Positions 36,620-53,099 are shown, numbered from the stretch's first letter. The stretch is DNA of 64,000 nucleotides from Elysia chlorotica (GCA_003991915.1 RQTK01000231.1:141601-205600), one strand, 5' to 3'. A program made the numbers and translations. Notes: a model not told the origin generated them from the letters alone.

Positions 36620-37654
36620 CCTAAAAAAGCACGCACAGAAGCATTAAATCTGTTGCTGAATCAATCTTGCTCTAACAATAATTAATTATGTCAATAATAG
36701 GAACAACATTATCAATTTTTACCCTAATAGTAAAGTAAACATGTCTAATTTTAAAGTAAACATCACTGTTACCGAACTGAATAATGCTGTTATCACTTTA
36801 AAAAACTGTGTATCAGTACATTTTCGAAGTAAACAAACTATCCATCACCACTATGAGTAGGAAAAAACATAACCACTTAAAACTTTCTGGGGCTTAGAAC
36901 AACGTATCGAGCCCAAGGCAGGGGTATTGTGACGACACCCAGTAGACATAGCACTGGGCCCTCGAGACAACACGAGGCGCGGTAAACATTGAGCTTAGTT
37001 AAGGTTTTAACACAATGCGCGATTGGTTTTGCTGAGTTGTGTTGATACAAACAAATGATTTAATGACAATGGCAAAAGCGGTGTTTAATATTACACACAG
37101 AGAGAGGCAATTCTGTGTTTTCGCTATTTGTCCTAATCCTAAGAATAAGAAATAATATTTAACAGGTAGATTTAATGGAATTGTAAAATAAAAAATGAGA
37201 ACTAATTTCTCTTGTTTGCCAGTAGAACATGACTGTACCTCATAGATGTAAAGCAACAATTTGGTTTATTATATCGCGTTGAAGAAAGTAGTTGAGTAGG
37301 CTGGCCTTCCTTGTCTAACTCGATTCTAGCAAACAATGCGTTATCAGCTCTCGTCCACAGGTTAGATCTCAGCTTACATCTATTCTTCCATAGATGCCCC
37401 ACATACATTGCATTTGGGTAATTTTTCTTTGTGAACTATCTCGACGAAGTCAACTTCTATGAACATCCTGGTATTTCAAAAAGAATGGGGACATGGCGGA
37501 TTTTAAGACTGGTGGATTTTGCTCAAGGCTACTCGGAGGAAAAAAAACTAAATTACGCCAAATGTATAAAGGTTTTGTCAAGGTTCAATCAAAAATATAA
37601 TGTACGCTGTACATTAAAGAAGAAAACGCAGTAAATAAGGTTTACATATATATA
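36620..37654. other. Non-coding stretch
   Basis: A 67-codon frame at 37431-37634 begins with GTG, not ATG, and has no recognised product. No other candidate. Confidence 0.5.
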
Positions 37655-37790
37655 TATTAGTCATGACATCCCCGCTCTGCCTCGTGTGTGGCAGCACAGA
37701 AAATTGTCAGACGTCAGTCTTTGGGCCCGTCCACATGTAGTCTATATAGTGCTGATGTTGGATATTAAATCAGCTCAACCAACAGCTTCA
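37655..37790 (+). mobile_element. 5'-truncated SINE
   Basis: ATCCCCGCTCTGCCTCGTGT, GGCAGCACAGAAAATTGTCA, GGGCCCGTCCACA, AGTGCTGATGTTGGA. Confidence 0.88.
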
Positions 37791-38163
37791 GGCGAATTAC
37801 TAGATACTATGAAGTGTCATAAGCCTTTTAAAATAACTTAGACATATCAGAATATTTCGAGTGCCCTGTTGGAATTAGACAAAGATGTCTCTTTAGTCTA
37901 CTACTCTTCTGCATATTTATCGTATAATTTTAACTCATTCCCTATTTCTCTGCCCATCCTTTCGCCCATTTATCTGTCATTTTGCTGTCTTTTATTTTCG
38001 CTGTTTCTATAAGGCACACTTTGATCTTACTCCACACACTTTTTGACCCCTGTAATAGAAACGGTAAAGTAGGAGTAAAATTTTGGGCGTGGGGGTGAAA
38101 AAAGCCTGTCTCACCCGATTACTTGATGCGATGTTTTTATACGCCATGTTCTGCGCTGGGCCA

Positions 38164-38350
<187 letters not shown>

Positions 38351-38733
38351 GGCTATGGGGACATTTGCTGACATCTGAGAGGTCCTTGCGACAACGTGTA
38401 GCGTTTTTGCGACCTCAGCGCTCACCTTGCCTTCATTCTGTTTGACTCGCCGAGGCATTTGACCCGTGACATTTTCTGACTGCTTTTAACTTAATCTTAT
38501 TCTTAAGAGAGGAATTTCATTTAGGGTTTTTACTTTTTAGATTTTGGATTTATCCTGTCTTATGTAAAGGGTAGAACCCCAGAGAGATTTAGACAGCTAG
38601 TTTACGATCTTACGGTTAGCGTAGCGTTTACGTGATATGGTGATCGAGGAGTTAGATGTAAGATCTCCACATAATATATTATATGAGGAATCGGTTTGTT
38701 TCTTTGCAAATGTTAAGACAGAGGGATAAAAGC

Positions 38734-38737
<4 letters not shown>

Positions 38738-38777
<40 letters not shown>

Positions 38778-38800
38778 GGAGAGAGAGAGAGAGGCAGGAC
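38738..38800. repeat. (GA)n microsatellite
   Basis: GA run with AAAG and GGGA interruptions. Confidence 0.92.
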
Positions 38801-39044
38801 GAAAGAGTGAGGGGAATAAGATAGTTGTAAGCTTTGTGCAGACTTTAAATGATTACACTTTTATTCTGCAAGATTTTACACCTAGCTGTATTTTATTTAA
38901 TTGTGTAAGCAGCATTGTATTTTAGAACTTCTCTCCGCTCTAAATCAACACAAAGTTACCATAGGAATCCTTACTACTATGTAGGTGAACAATACCGACG
39001 AAAGATGCCTGCAAATAGGATGGTACTGTATCTGCCTTTCCGCT

Positions 39045-40062
39045 TCTGTGGTTCCAATTAATTGGATGAATTAATACCTGGGGCACATTGAATTGGACAC
39101 TGACTGTATTAAAAGTGTTAAGGAATGGACGGAAATTGAATGTTAATCCGAAAAAAGATGAAGGTGGAACGATTGTTCGATAAATACATTGAATGAAGCC
39201 CCATCTTTTAAATCGTATGTATAATTTATAAATGTAAGTTGTTTTTTTTTCAACTTTAAATCACAACCGCCTCAGTTAACTATATTCAGAAGGTTATTTT
39301 TATACTGTTAAACTGAATGAAATGTGTTCATACACATACTATCAACTTCTCAGTTAATCGAATAATCATTATAATATTATGACAATCATACACCCTCTTT
39401 TATGCATACGTAAGCAGCACATTTTGATTGTATCAGTAATATATGATATATTTTATATGTTTTGTTTTTCTGCAATTAAATATTTAAACAAATAATTGGT
39501 TTCGCGAGACGAAGAAATTGTTTTTAAAATCGGTTAGGATCTATGGTTCCAATTAATTGGATGAATTAATACCTGGGGCACTTTGAATTGGGAGACTGAC
39601 TGTTTTAAAATTATTAGGAATGGGCGGAAACTAAATATTAGTTACAAATAAAAGACTAAAATGAAACGATTGTTCGATACAATACAGCCAACAATCCATA
39701 TTTTTTTAAACGTATGGGTCTAGAAATGTAAGTTTGTTCTTGTTTTCCAACTCTTAAATTACCACCACCTTGGTAAAACAATATAAAAATATTCAAGAGG
39801 TTATTTCTATAGTGTTAAACTGAATAAAAGGTGTCAATACCAACTATCAACTCATCCGTTAATCGAGTGATCTTTATTATACTATGATAATTATACACCC
39901 TCGTCTATATAGAAATGTATGCATACGTAAGCAGTACGTTTTTATTTTTAATCATCCATACATGATACATTTTTTTAGTTTGTTTTTGTTTTTCTGCAGT
40001 TTACTGTTTCAACGAACGAGTTGTTTCGCGAGACGAAGAAATTGTGTTTAAAATCGGTTAGG
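39045..40062. repeat. Tandem duplication, two ~500-bp units
   Basis: Unit 1 (about 39045-39535) and unit 2 (about 39540-40062) both start GGTTCCAATTAATTGGATGA and end TTTCGCGAGACGAAGAAATT, TAAAATCGGTTAGG. Moderately diverged with indels. No coding. Confidence 0.92.
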
Positions 40063-41735
40063 GAGTGTGATTACTCAGTTATTAACTTCCATAAAAGCGC
40101 CTTGCTGTCTTGGAAATTTTACCTTGATTATAGCTTGAACACACCCAAATCAAATCAAGAAAATTATTTAAATGATTTGGGAGTATGACGATGTTTTGAA
40201 AGATGTTGCGCATGTTTTAAAATTTAATAACATTGTATGGATAATTTTTTAAACATTTTTATCCACGATGACAATACAGTTTTATATTTTCGGAGGGATA
40301 ATTATTCTAATAACTTTCTTCTAGTTTTTGCTTACTAACTGCATAAATTTTGACGCGAGTCTTTGGCTAATTATAAATTAGCTGGCTCTTTAGTGTTTGT
40401 TAAAACAAGAGCATTACTGAAAAGGAAAGTGTGTTTTCAAACTCTCGTAGGCAGTAGTGGAATCAAACTATATCTTATAGAACTTACAGTGTACTAATAT
40501 ATTAAATGCATCTTTTTGTTATGAGTGTACATCTTTTGCAAAAGCGCTTCTGCCTATGTGAAAGCCACCAAGCAAGAAGATTGAGAGGAATAAACAGATA
40601 CACATAAAATAAATGGTTCAAACAAGGTTTTTACATTGTTATGATAGAGCTTTGTTAAAATATTTTGTGTGTTAATTTCTACTGGATTTTTTTACTCGCT
40701 CACATTAAGCAAGATAGTTTACAGGTGTTGTCAACAAGAAGTATTTTAAGTTAGTAACATCGTTTAATGTCACATGTAAAGGTTTACATTGTTTGAGGTT
40801 TTTGGAAAGCGCTTTGTGTATAAAAGATATGCAGATTTATTAAGTTTACACGCTTTCTTCTCTCCCACTCACAATGGAGATTCAAGTTTCTAGTCCTCTG
40901 AGTCCTCATGATTCAAAACTAAAGTCAGGCAATTTTGGGTACTGCCTAACAGTCACATAATGGTATTCGTAGATAGAAGTTTCAATAAATCACATTAACT
41001 GACACCAGCTCAACCGGAAGGCAAAAAAAGTACAAAGCCCAATACAAGTCCTCGCTCTCAATATTTTTCTCATTGTCATCTCTGATTAATTTTACGCTAT
41101 TTAGATTTCACTAAATTCTTCATTATAACGGCGGTATAATATGAGATTAAAACTTCATTCCTTTCTTGAACACAGCCTAGGGCAGTACTATCCGATCGAG
41201 CGAAAAGCCATCCAGTACTATTTAAAAGATAAACCTTCATATTCACCCTTATTTAAAAAGTCCACCTCTAATACGAACCATGTATCTGTATAAAGTAACT
41301 GCTATGCAACCAGTGTAGTGTTGAACATTCCACATTTATAATAAATAAATACCTGCATCGACTCTGAAGTTTCGAGCTAAATTCCGATCTCATCAGGCGA
41401 CTTATGTTTTGGTTGCGTTTGGCTTTATTATATATTCATATTTTAAATATATGCATTGACCTTAACAATAGCTGTTTTGCATGTGCAGTGCTTAATAACC
41501 ATATTCTTATTGCTTTTACAAATATATATCTACATCATCCTTGACAACTACATATCTAAATCGTCCATTTATTTATATCCATCTACACTACATGTATGAT
41601 TGTGATTTAACGATATGTAATGATTATTATCTATCTACCTAAATGTACCCCATGTAACCACGATGACAATTTTCTGTGAATGGACAATAAAGTAAGGTAT
41701 ATTATCTTATCCTTGCCCATGTTTCCCGCCAGATT
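40063..41735. other. Non-coding stretch upstream of the CxxxC gene
   Basis: AT-rich. No clear TATA box is linked to the ATG at 41736. A CCCGCCAG/ATT just before the ATG could be an acceptor of an upstream 5' UTR intron. Confidence 0.5.
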
Positions 41736-45246
<3,511 letters not shown>

Positions 45247-45419
45247 GGTGTAGACGTCAGTGTGGGTAAGGGTTTTTTTCTACATTACAGTGTTTGATAA
45301 ATGGGAAGCATTATGGGTTATTCGATTTATAAGTCTATCATTAAATTTGTGTGGAGTTTTTTCAAACGTTTCAGCCTTTGGGTACTCAAGCTTTAAGTGT
45401 TCTTTGGTTGGGAAGGGGG

Positions 45420-45502
45420 TGTTCTTTGTTGTGTTTTTTTTTTTTGTTTATCCTGTTGTTGTTTTTTTGTTTTGTTTTTTGTTTATCTTGTTTTTTTTTG
45501 GT
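45420..45502. repeat. T/GT-rich run
   Basis: TTTTTGTTTTGTT-type low complexity at the tail end of a - strand SINE relic. Confidence 0.7.
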
Positions 45503-45504
45503 CA

Positions 45505-45710
45505 ACGTCGAATGCCATAAACTAAGCTATATCACGGATAAGTTAGCCCCTATAAAGAGCAATGTTACCAGCTGCCACACAAAGACAGGACAGAGATTCC
45601 AGGACGACTATCCCGTCCAGCCTCATTATACTGACACATACGTTATACAGAATGGAACGGCGGACCTCCTAAATAAAAAGGCGTGCGCGTTAATACTGAA
45701 CTAACTCTTT
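45505..45710 (-). mobile_element. Degenerate SINE
   Basis: On + it reads GTCAACGTCGAATGCCATAA, GCTGCCACACAAAGACAGG, CCCGTCCAGCCTCATTATAC, TGACACATACG; the order is right but heavily diverged. Confidence 0.65.
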
Positions 45711-45990
45711 ACCCAATGCAGTGTTGACGAAGTTCAAGTGAATGAAATATATTATGATACTGTCTCTTTTTGTAGGGCTGTCATATTAGGGCTACATGGT
45801 CATTCTTTTACGACGCCCATTATAAACTAATGGTATAAAGTATTAAAGACTGTAAAGGGACTGTTTGTGAAACCTTATATTCGTTGCTTTGGAAAAAAAG
45901 TTATATATCTAATTATGTGTTGATAATGTTGTATAAAGTGACAAAAATCCAACGTAGCGCAGGACAATCAATAGCTATCGGCATATTTTG

Positions 45991-45996
45991 AATAAA
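45991..45996 (+). terminator. Candidate poly(A) signal
   Basis: AATAAA about 750 bp after the tentative stop of the CxxxC gene. Single hexamers are common in AT-rich DNA. Confidence 0.2.
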
Positions 45997-45999
45997 TGT

Positions 46000-47585
46000 G
46001 AGGTGACATTGAAAGACGTCTATCTACAGTTATGTTTTGCTTTGTTGTTGTTTTGTTTTGTTAGATTATAGGTAGACTGAGTAACAACTTAGTTTTGATA
46101 ACAGAAACCACCGAAAACATAATTCTATGGTACTATACAGTATCTTGCTTATAAAGTAAAAAAAAAGCATGAAATATTTTACCATTACCTATTTATTGTT
46201 CTTCGCAGTTAGAGCCTTTTTTCATTCTTCTAATTTTGACCAAAAATGCACCGGTAAACTTTTGATATGAACCGCTAATAATGCTGACGAATCATTATAT
46301 TACCGCCATATTTAACTATCGATTTTTTATTATTATTTAAGATTTTACTTTAAACAAAATCCTGTGGTCTTTCTTCATTTTTTTTTGTTTCTTTATTATC
46401 CGTAGTTCATTAAATATAAAATCTATTTATAGCTCATTTCTTGTCTCTCTCTTTTCTTTCATTTAGTAAGCTTTTCTAGTGCATTGTTCATGATCTGGCC
46501 TGTGCAAAGCTTTGGTTTAAATTTGAATTTAATTTCTGTTCTCTTCCAACCAGGTGACACTGCCTTGAAAAAGAGACTGTGGCCAAGAGAGGAATATGAA
46601 TAGATTAAAAATTGAAGTGAAGAAATAACAATAGAAATACAGCTTATACAGAGACTGAAATTCACGCAGACAAGTTTATGATAAAGGCAATAGAACTAAT
46701 CTCCAGAAATAAAAAAAAAATAATGTTATGTGATGCTTCGGTTCTTTCGATAGAAGTTAAAACAAACGTGAATATCTCACTGAATAGTTAAGTTAACTTA
46801 TTGGTTAGTTTCCATGGTGTGAGATCGATAGTTGTTAGACGTTGCAACCCAGAAGGAACAGCAAAACAGACGTTTTTAAACAAAAAGCAAATGGTAAAGG
46901 CGGAATTAAAATTTTAAATTGCTCAACGTTTTTAGCAAAATATTGAAGCACTACTTTGAAATACATGAGGAATATTTGTAGGTATTATAATGAACAAAGT
47001 GTTTGACTTTAAACGAAGATGGAAAGAAAGAAGTGTCCAAACTTTGCAAAAGATCATCACAGAAAGACGTTGAAAATAGAAAATACCACAATAATTCTAA
47101 GTCCACTGATTAGTATTTTGGGGGTACTATAGAGAAGGATTTAGAAACATACACATTATTTCCAATAAAACGGAGACACTAAAAACGAAATCCAGACAAT
47201 ACGAAGGGCAGGGCAGGGCATAGAGGAAAGGGACAAATGAGAAGACCATAATAAGTCGTATTATGATAACTGACTGATTCTGGTCATAATATCACGTTTA
47301 ACAACATGCTGTGTGCTGAAAAGCGTGTGTCAGTGTCTGCGCCAATAAGGCGTCAGAGAAGCCATACAGTTGCTTTTCCGGGAACTGAAATCCTAGAACT
47401 ATAGAACTATTCTCTGATCAACACTCAAAACTTCCATCTGGGTCTAACATCTCCCAGATTTTTCAAGACGATCTTATACGGCGCCAGGCGGCATTGAAAA
47501 CTATGACAAAAGATCAAGGCAGAGACACCAGCGCTATGGTCTTCGAGTCCTAACTTTTACCCCTTCTTATGCCAAGACGCATTTT
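46000..47585. other. Non-coding stretch
   Basis: No gene or repeat recognised; GC content rises after 47300. Confidence 0.5.
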
Positions 47586-47589
47586 TCCA

Positions 47590-47770
47590 GACCTGCCATT
47601 GGTTGACCTTTGTCGCGTAATTCCTTTGTCCATGAGCTAATTAGCCGGACCTATCCCGGAAGTGGCAGCCATCTTGACAATAGGTTTTCCCGCTCAAGAG
47701 AAGTGGCTGACGTAGAGACTAGGCAGAGCTCGCCCACGCTGACTGCTTACACACAAAGTAAGCGATAATA
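47590..47770 (+). promoter_or_regulatory. Promoter-like CCAAT/ETS/YY1 cluster
   Basis: Within 80 bp lie an inverted CCAAT box (ATTGG 47598-47602), an ETS site CCGGAAGTG (47656-47664) and a YY1-type GCCATCTTG (47668-47676). There is no TATA box. GC content is above the surroundings. A possible donor AAA/GTAAGC follows near 47755-47765, so this could be the promoter and untranslated first exon of a + strand gene. Which gene it serves is unknown. Confidence 0.4.
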
Positions 47771-49027
47771 AAAGAGGAGATTGAATACCAAACTGTTGTT
47801 TATCGATTTGAAAGGCTTTCTTGTCTATTTTTTCTGTGTTGCTTGTCGTACATAATTTTGAAAAAGGAAATTGTGTGTATAATACAGCAAGGTTTTAGTG
47901 TTGCTAGGTTTCATGTACGACGCTATTACTTTGTTTGAACTATTTTTTGTCCGTGTTGCCGATGTTGTTGATGTTGCTGATGTTGTTGGTGTTGTTGATG
48001 TTGTTGCTGTTGATTTATTTGTTTGTTGTTGTTTTGTTGTTTTTTTAAGAGAATAGTTTTAATATATCCTTGTTGAAAGTTGAAGCTAATTGGTTTTTAT
48101 TTAATTAAACAAAAAAGATAAAATATACTTGAAATGAAACAAAAATGTAACGCACGGTAAGAAAAAAAAAGTCCTTTTATAATTATCTCCTCCTTTCTCC
48201 ATTCACTTACAAATCTTTCACTCACAAACTGTTACTGATCTTGCTTGTTTTTGTTTTGTTTTGTTTATGTCACCAATCCTGCTTCTATAAATTTTCTCTT
48301 TAACTTTTTTAAAATTTCCTGCTGTCAGTATCCTTTTTTCAATAGTTTCATTCTTAACTTTACATTTGTTTCTGTTCTAGTTCTTTCCTATCCCTTTTTT
48401 AATATCCGCCTCTTTCTCTCCTTTTTTATAATAAATATTTCATAATGATCGTCAAAATGAAGATGATGATGATGAGGGTGATGAGGGTAATGATGATGAT
48501 GATGATTAATTACTTTGCAACCTTGACCTTCCGGCTACCCTCACGTCTCTTCTTGTTCCTTTAGTGCTAGTAAAAATTAATATGACCAGCTGAGAAAGAA
48601 GTCCTGTTTACATATTTCTTTTAATAGCATTATGTGGCCCTGCAATACCTGCTCCATCACTGCGATTCCTGACGGAGGATAGCAAACGAAGACCGCTCCA
48701 TATATTTAAGTCAAACAATTGTTGCTTTGTTCTACGGGTTAATACGCTCTTGTGCTATCACCTTCTTTTATCGATCTGCGCTTCTTCCCATTCAAAATAC
48801 AAAATAATATCAAAGCTTTTACTTTTTTAAATTTTTTCAAAATCCCCAAAAATACTGCGCATGTATGGACCGGCTTACAACCATGCGACGTAAAAAGATT
48901 AAGGCAGGAAAAGTTAGACTTCAATTTTAGACCCGTCGCCGTATATTATGCTAGGAAACGATAAAGTATCCTGGAAAGACATTCTTTTTTACATTGAATA
49001 AAAAAAAAACTCTCGCCTGAACGCACG
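47771..49027. other. Non-coding stretch with TTG and GAT runs
   Basis: GTTGTTGATGTTG-type repeats at 47955-48045 and GATGAT at 48460-48507. A degraded SINE-like piece (TAAAAATTAATATGACCAGC) lies near 48570. No gene. Confidence 0.6.
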
Positions 49028-49072
49028 TGCTAGAATGCTAGAATGCTAGAATGTCAGAATGCTAGAATGCTA
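49028..49072. repeat. GCTAGAAT short tandem repeat
   Basis: Five 8-9 bp units of TAGAATGC with one TCAGAAT variant. Confidence 0.88.
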
Positions 49073-49639
49073 CTTCCTCAACGCATCCCCTTTCATGGGC
49101 ACCATTTTCGTTTTGTTATTAGATTTCTCCGATCAGATGGGACATCAAAAACGCGTCTGATGCGCTCTGTGACATTTCTTTATTCAATTTTCGCATCCGC
49201 CTCGTGTGGAAAAAGGATGGAACATTTGGGCTAACGCAGATGCCATTTGATATGGGCTGTTTAATAATGAATGTCCACAATCGAATCCAACATCATGGGA
49301 CCCGCGCGTTTGCCTATGACCAGGTTTGCTTCTAGAGGATGGGCACAAGAGAGTGGGTTGGGGAGAGGAAAACAGAGAGTCTTATACGGAGAGTGGATAG
49401 GGGAAAAAGAGACAGAGACAAAGAGGAGGGAGAAAGAGAGAGAAAAGGAGACCCACCCACACTCAGAGGAAGGAGGAATGACAAGGAGTGACCCCTTGAA
49501 CTTTGATGGTTTATAATTATATTCTTCTTCGACTTTTACATACAGAATTATATGAAATAAAAAGCTTTCTAAATAACATTTAATATCAGGCACTACCAAA
49601 TTGTCACTAAAACGGATGATGCCAATCTTCAATATGAGT
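49073..49639. other. Non-coding stretch
   Basis: GA-rich in 49345-49470. No gene. Confidence 0.5.
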
Positions 49640-49650
49640 ATCAAAATAGC

Positions 49651-49907
49651 ACTTGTTGTAGTTGAATTAGTTGAACGTCAGACATCAGCACTGTATAGGC
49701 TAAATTGTGGACGGACCCCAAAACTAACATTTGATAATTTTATGTGCTGCCACACCCAAGACAGGGTGGGGATACCATGACTCCTGTCTCAGCTGGTCAC
49801 ATGAAACTGACACCAACCTGACCAGTAGGGAACGATATTGCTAAGTCTCGAACCACGGTCCTTTTGCGTCAGAAGCTGATGTTCTACCCCAGGGCAACCA
49901 CGCCCCC
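49651..49907 (-). mobile_element. Full-length SINE with target-site duplication
   Basis: All parts present on -: GGTTGCCCTGGGGTAGAACA, B-box GGTTCGAGACTTAGC, CCTACTGGTCAGGTTGGTGT and the tail. Flanked by ATCAAAATAGC at 49640-49650 and 49908-49918 (11 bp, perfect). Moderately diverged from the 7662-7915 copy, yet with a clean duplication. Confidence 0.92.
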
Positions 49908-49937
49908 ATCAAAATAGCCAGGTTTTGAATAAGGGTT

Positions 49938-50395
49938 GCGTTGGATTAATGGTAGAGCGAGCGCCATGTAAACGGCAAGTCCATGGTTTGTCGCCTATTT
50001 TCCTACAGGCTGGTAATTGTTGTTATTTAGCGTCCAATTTCAGCACTACATAGGCGATATTGTAGACGGGTCCCAAGACTAACGTCTGACAAGTTTACGT
50101 GCTGCTACAAGGAGACAGTGCGGCTAATACCATGACTCTGTCTCAGTCGATCACATTAAAGTGACACCAACCCAATCAGTACGGTACGAGTCGTCAAAGC
50201 AGGGCGTTAAAAGGCGATGTTCTTTCTACCCCAGGTTTACTGGCTTCCCCCACCCTATTACTGGTTAGGTCGGTGTTTACATAGACTGAGCCAAAATAGC
50301 TGTTATTCCCGTTCGGTCAATATTTAACAATATTGTTACACGTTGCGATCGGGGCCCGTCTGCAATGTAGATTAGCCGGTGACGTCCATAGACAA
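49938..50395 (+). mobile_element. SINE interrupted by another SINE
   Basis: Head at 49938-50010 (AATGGTAGAGCGAGC, CAAGTCCATGGTTTG). The body resumes at 50258 (TATTACTGGTTAGGTCGGTG, GACTGAGCC, GATCGGGGCCCGTCTGCAA). The gap is filled by a - strand element. Confidence 0.7.
50012..50257 (-). mobile_element. SINE nested in the 49938-50395 SINE
   Basis: On +: TAGCGTCCAATTTCAGCACT, CGTCTGACAAGTTTACGTGC, CTCAGTCGATCACATTAAAG, ACACCAACCCAATCAGTACG and the head end TTCTACCCCAGGTTTACTGG. The body is intact but the B-box is decayed. Confidence 0.8.
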
Positions 50396-50489
50396 GGTAC
50401 CAACATGGTTATTGTCTTCTTTCTTTTTCTTTGTTGAATTTTATAAGTCTTGCTTTAAAAAAATTGTTCAAGGGCAGTAAACGTGTTTT

Positions 50490-50625
50490 TTAATCCAAGA
50501 AAACTGACAAGAAAAGTTTTGATTTAATCTTTGAGTGCTAGCTAAATCTAGAGTAAACATTTTTAATCCAAGAAAACTGACAGAAACGTTTTGATTTAAT
50601 CTTTGAGTACTAGCTAGATCAGAGT
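50490..50625. repeat. Direct repeat, two ~70-bp copies
   Basis: TTTTAATCCAAGAAAACTGA ... TTTGATTTAATCTTTGAG occurs twice in tandem. Confidence 0.9.
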
Positions 50626-50974
50626 GAATATTTTGAGAAACATCTTTAATGTTACATTCTAGAGTTTTATATGTTGTCTAAATCTAGTGATGCAAATCCT
50701 CATTATGTTTTGATCTGAAAGAGCCTTCAAATCAAATGATCTACCAATCGCACGCCTTCTGTTTGGGGATCAGCAGCAAAATACCAGCACAAACACGTCA
50801 TTCATTTCAGTTTTTGTTTTACTTTTTAAAAGAACTTATAATTATGGACAAACTAGCCGCAGAGATACGGAAAGACAGAGAGAGTAGATTTTGGTACTGG
50901 CTCAAGTATCATCACCATCAAATCTTCAACGTCAACAAATGGGTCATATTTGGCGCCGAAACCCGAATCTGACA

Positions 50975-51085
50975 ATTTACTTTCAGTCAAAGATCGACAA
51001 AGTGGCGGGAATACCACGACTCCTGCCTCAGTCGCTTTCAATATGCTGACACACACTGAATAGGACACGAAGTCTAACATTAGAG
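50975..51085 (-). mobile_element. SINE fragment
   Basis: Partial body on -: GACTGAGGCAGGAGTCGTGG, TTCCCGCCAC. Ends decayed. Confidence 0.5.
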
Positions 51086-51730
51086 TAAAGGCTACCAACT
51101 TACAATGGTTGAAAAATATTTATTAGCCCGAACTGCAAGCTTTAAAAAAAGCAAAAAGAGAAGCGTGAAATCAGCGAGTGCTGTGTGCTATATTTCTATA
51201 CTCTTGGTTTAACGATCACAGATGGTATTTGAATAATATAAAACAGTTCCACTGTATCTAGCAATAATATTGCGGAGGTGTTAATCTTTTCAAGGTATTT
51301 CCTTCGTTGAAGTTTAATTGTAGTATCTTCAATAAGATGTAAAGTGTATTTTCTTGTTTTGTTTTACAAAATAATGTCCTTTAGTCAAGACTCACTATAT
51401 TTTAATTTTGTCTCAAACCGTAAATATCGCTTGAAATGGAAACATAAGACTGAAAGTGGATTTTGAACGAGAGATAACCGCTTCGTGACATCAATTTAAC
51501 CATTATTAGAGAGTTGTCGTTCATGAGGTTCCTGAAATTTTCCCACTCAATTTCATTTTCATGATAGAAATAACAATCATTAACTCGTAGATGTAACTTA
51601 TTTCTAACAATCGTTAATGTTTTATTTTTAGAAGTTAAACTTGGAATTAACCGATTGCCAAGAAATCATTTTGGATGGAATGTCTTTAAATTGAGCTGTA
51701 AACCTCTCTTTCCCTTTTCTCTCCCTTTAC
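51086..51730. other. Non-coding stretch
   Basis: Nothing recognised. Confidence 0.5.
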
Positions 51731-51767
51731 TAACCCTTTCCTTTTTCCTGTCCGGCTGTCTCTCTGC

Positions 51768-51877
51768 CTGATTGTCTGTCTCTCAGTCTCTGTCTTTGTG
51801 TGTTTGTGTGTGTGCGTGTCTCTCTTTTCTCTCTCTTCTCTCTCTTTTTCTTTCTCTCTCTCCCTCCCTCCATCTCG

Positions 51878-51910
<33 letters not shown>

Positions 51911-51914
51911 CGAG

Positions 51915-51971
<57 letters not shown>

Positions 51972-52012
51972 ATCTATCTATCTATCTATATATCTATCTA
52001 TCTATATCTCTA
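51768..52012. repeat. CT, TG and (CTAT)n arrays
   Basis: Mixed CT/TG run, then about 30 CTAT units with short interruptions. Confidence 0.95.
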
Positions 52013-52685
52013 TGCGTTTAACCTTTCCTAAAATTCCACTGAGCGTTATATATGACAATAACTACTAATATTGCACCAATAAAAGTGTTTTATATAAATA
52101 AATTATAGACATTTTCAGAAACTATTTTGGCGTATCAATTGTGCACTTTTCTATCTGTTGAGATTATGTCTTTGGTAGCTTCGCTATAACAAGGTTATTT
52201 AAAAGATACATTCATAGTAAATGGAAAAGATCGAAAGTCTTTGACAAAAGGGGAAACATAATTATTTAAGACCAAAACAGTCAACGATTATGATGATGGT
52301 AATGATGATAATGATGATGACGATGATGATTGGAGCAAGTTAAAACGCGTGTACTATGCATCAAAGATGTTTCGATTTAAAAGTTTTAAATTTGGTTCAC
52401 GTTTCTTTAGTGCAATAAAACAAAAATTAAGATCGCATCGAAAAATAAATAGGAAACCTGAGACAAAATGTTTAATCGATACATTGGAAGGATATATTGG
52501 ATTTCCAGGGGGCAATTTATATATATATATAAATATTATATATAATTTACCTGTGATTTATCCATTTCCTATAAGCATACTATCAAAGTGTGAAAACTGT
52601 ATATTTCTTTTTTAGCCTATAACTTTTTCCTAGAAGATCTTGTGTTATAAAAGTCAATGACATTTTAATCGGTGTGTACTTAAAA
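52013..52685. other. Non-coding stretch
   Basis: GATGAT run at 52290-52330 and TATA-rich patch at 52518-52550. No gene. Confidence 0.5.
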
Positions 52686-52689
52686 AAAA

Positions 52690-52795
52690 AAGAGATAGAT
52701 ACAGAGACAGGGAGATAGACAGAGAAAGATAGACAGGACAGACAGACAGACAGATAAACAGACAAACAAACAGACAGACAGAGAGACAGACAGAA

Positions 52796-52828
<33 letters not shown>
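52690..52828. repeat. (GACA)n microsatellite
   Basis: Imperfect GACA/AACA units. Confidence 0.93.
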
Positions 52829-53099
52829 TATTTTTTAAACTTGTTTTGTCATTTGAATTTCAATATTACTGTTATTGCTGGTATTATGCAAAACTAAACT
52901 TAAATTGCCCTTGTGGATTCATAATATATTATCCTCTATAATTATTAGAAATCCGTGTTACTAAAACCTAAAAACTATATCGAAAACTCATTTCTTTTTT
53001 AATCCAGAGACTCTAGATTTAGTGAATCACTTGGCACTCCGCGTTCTTAAAGCTGATGGTACGGGAAACTTGTGTGTGTGGAAAGGGGGGGGGGGAGAG

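Noticed and set aside
37431-37634. 67-codon frame with fairly normal amino-acid content
   Set aside because: It starts at GTG rather than ATG, has no recognised motif and no clear splice sites.
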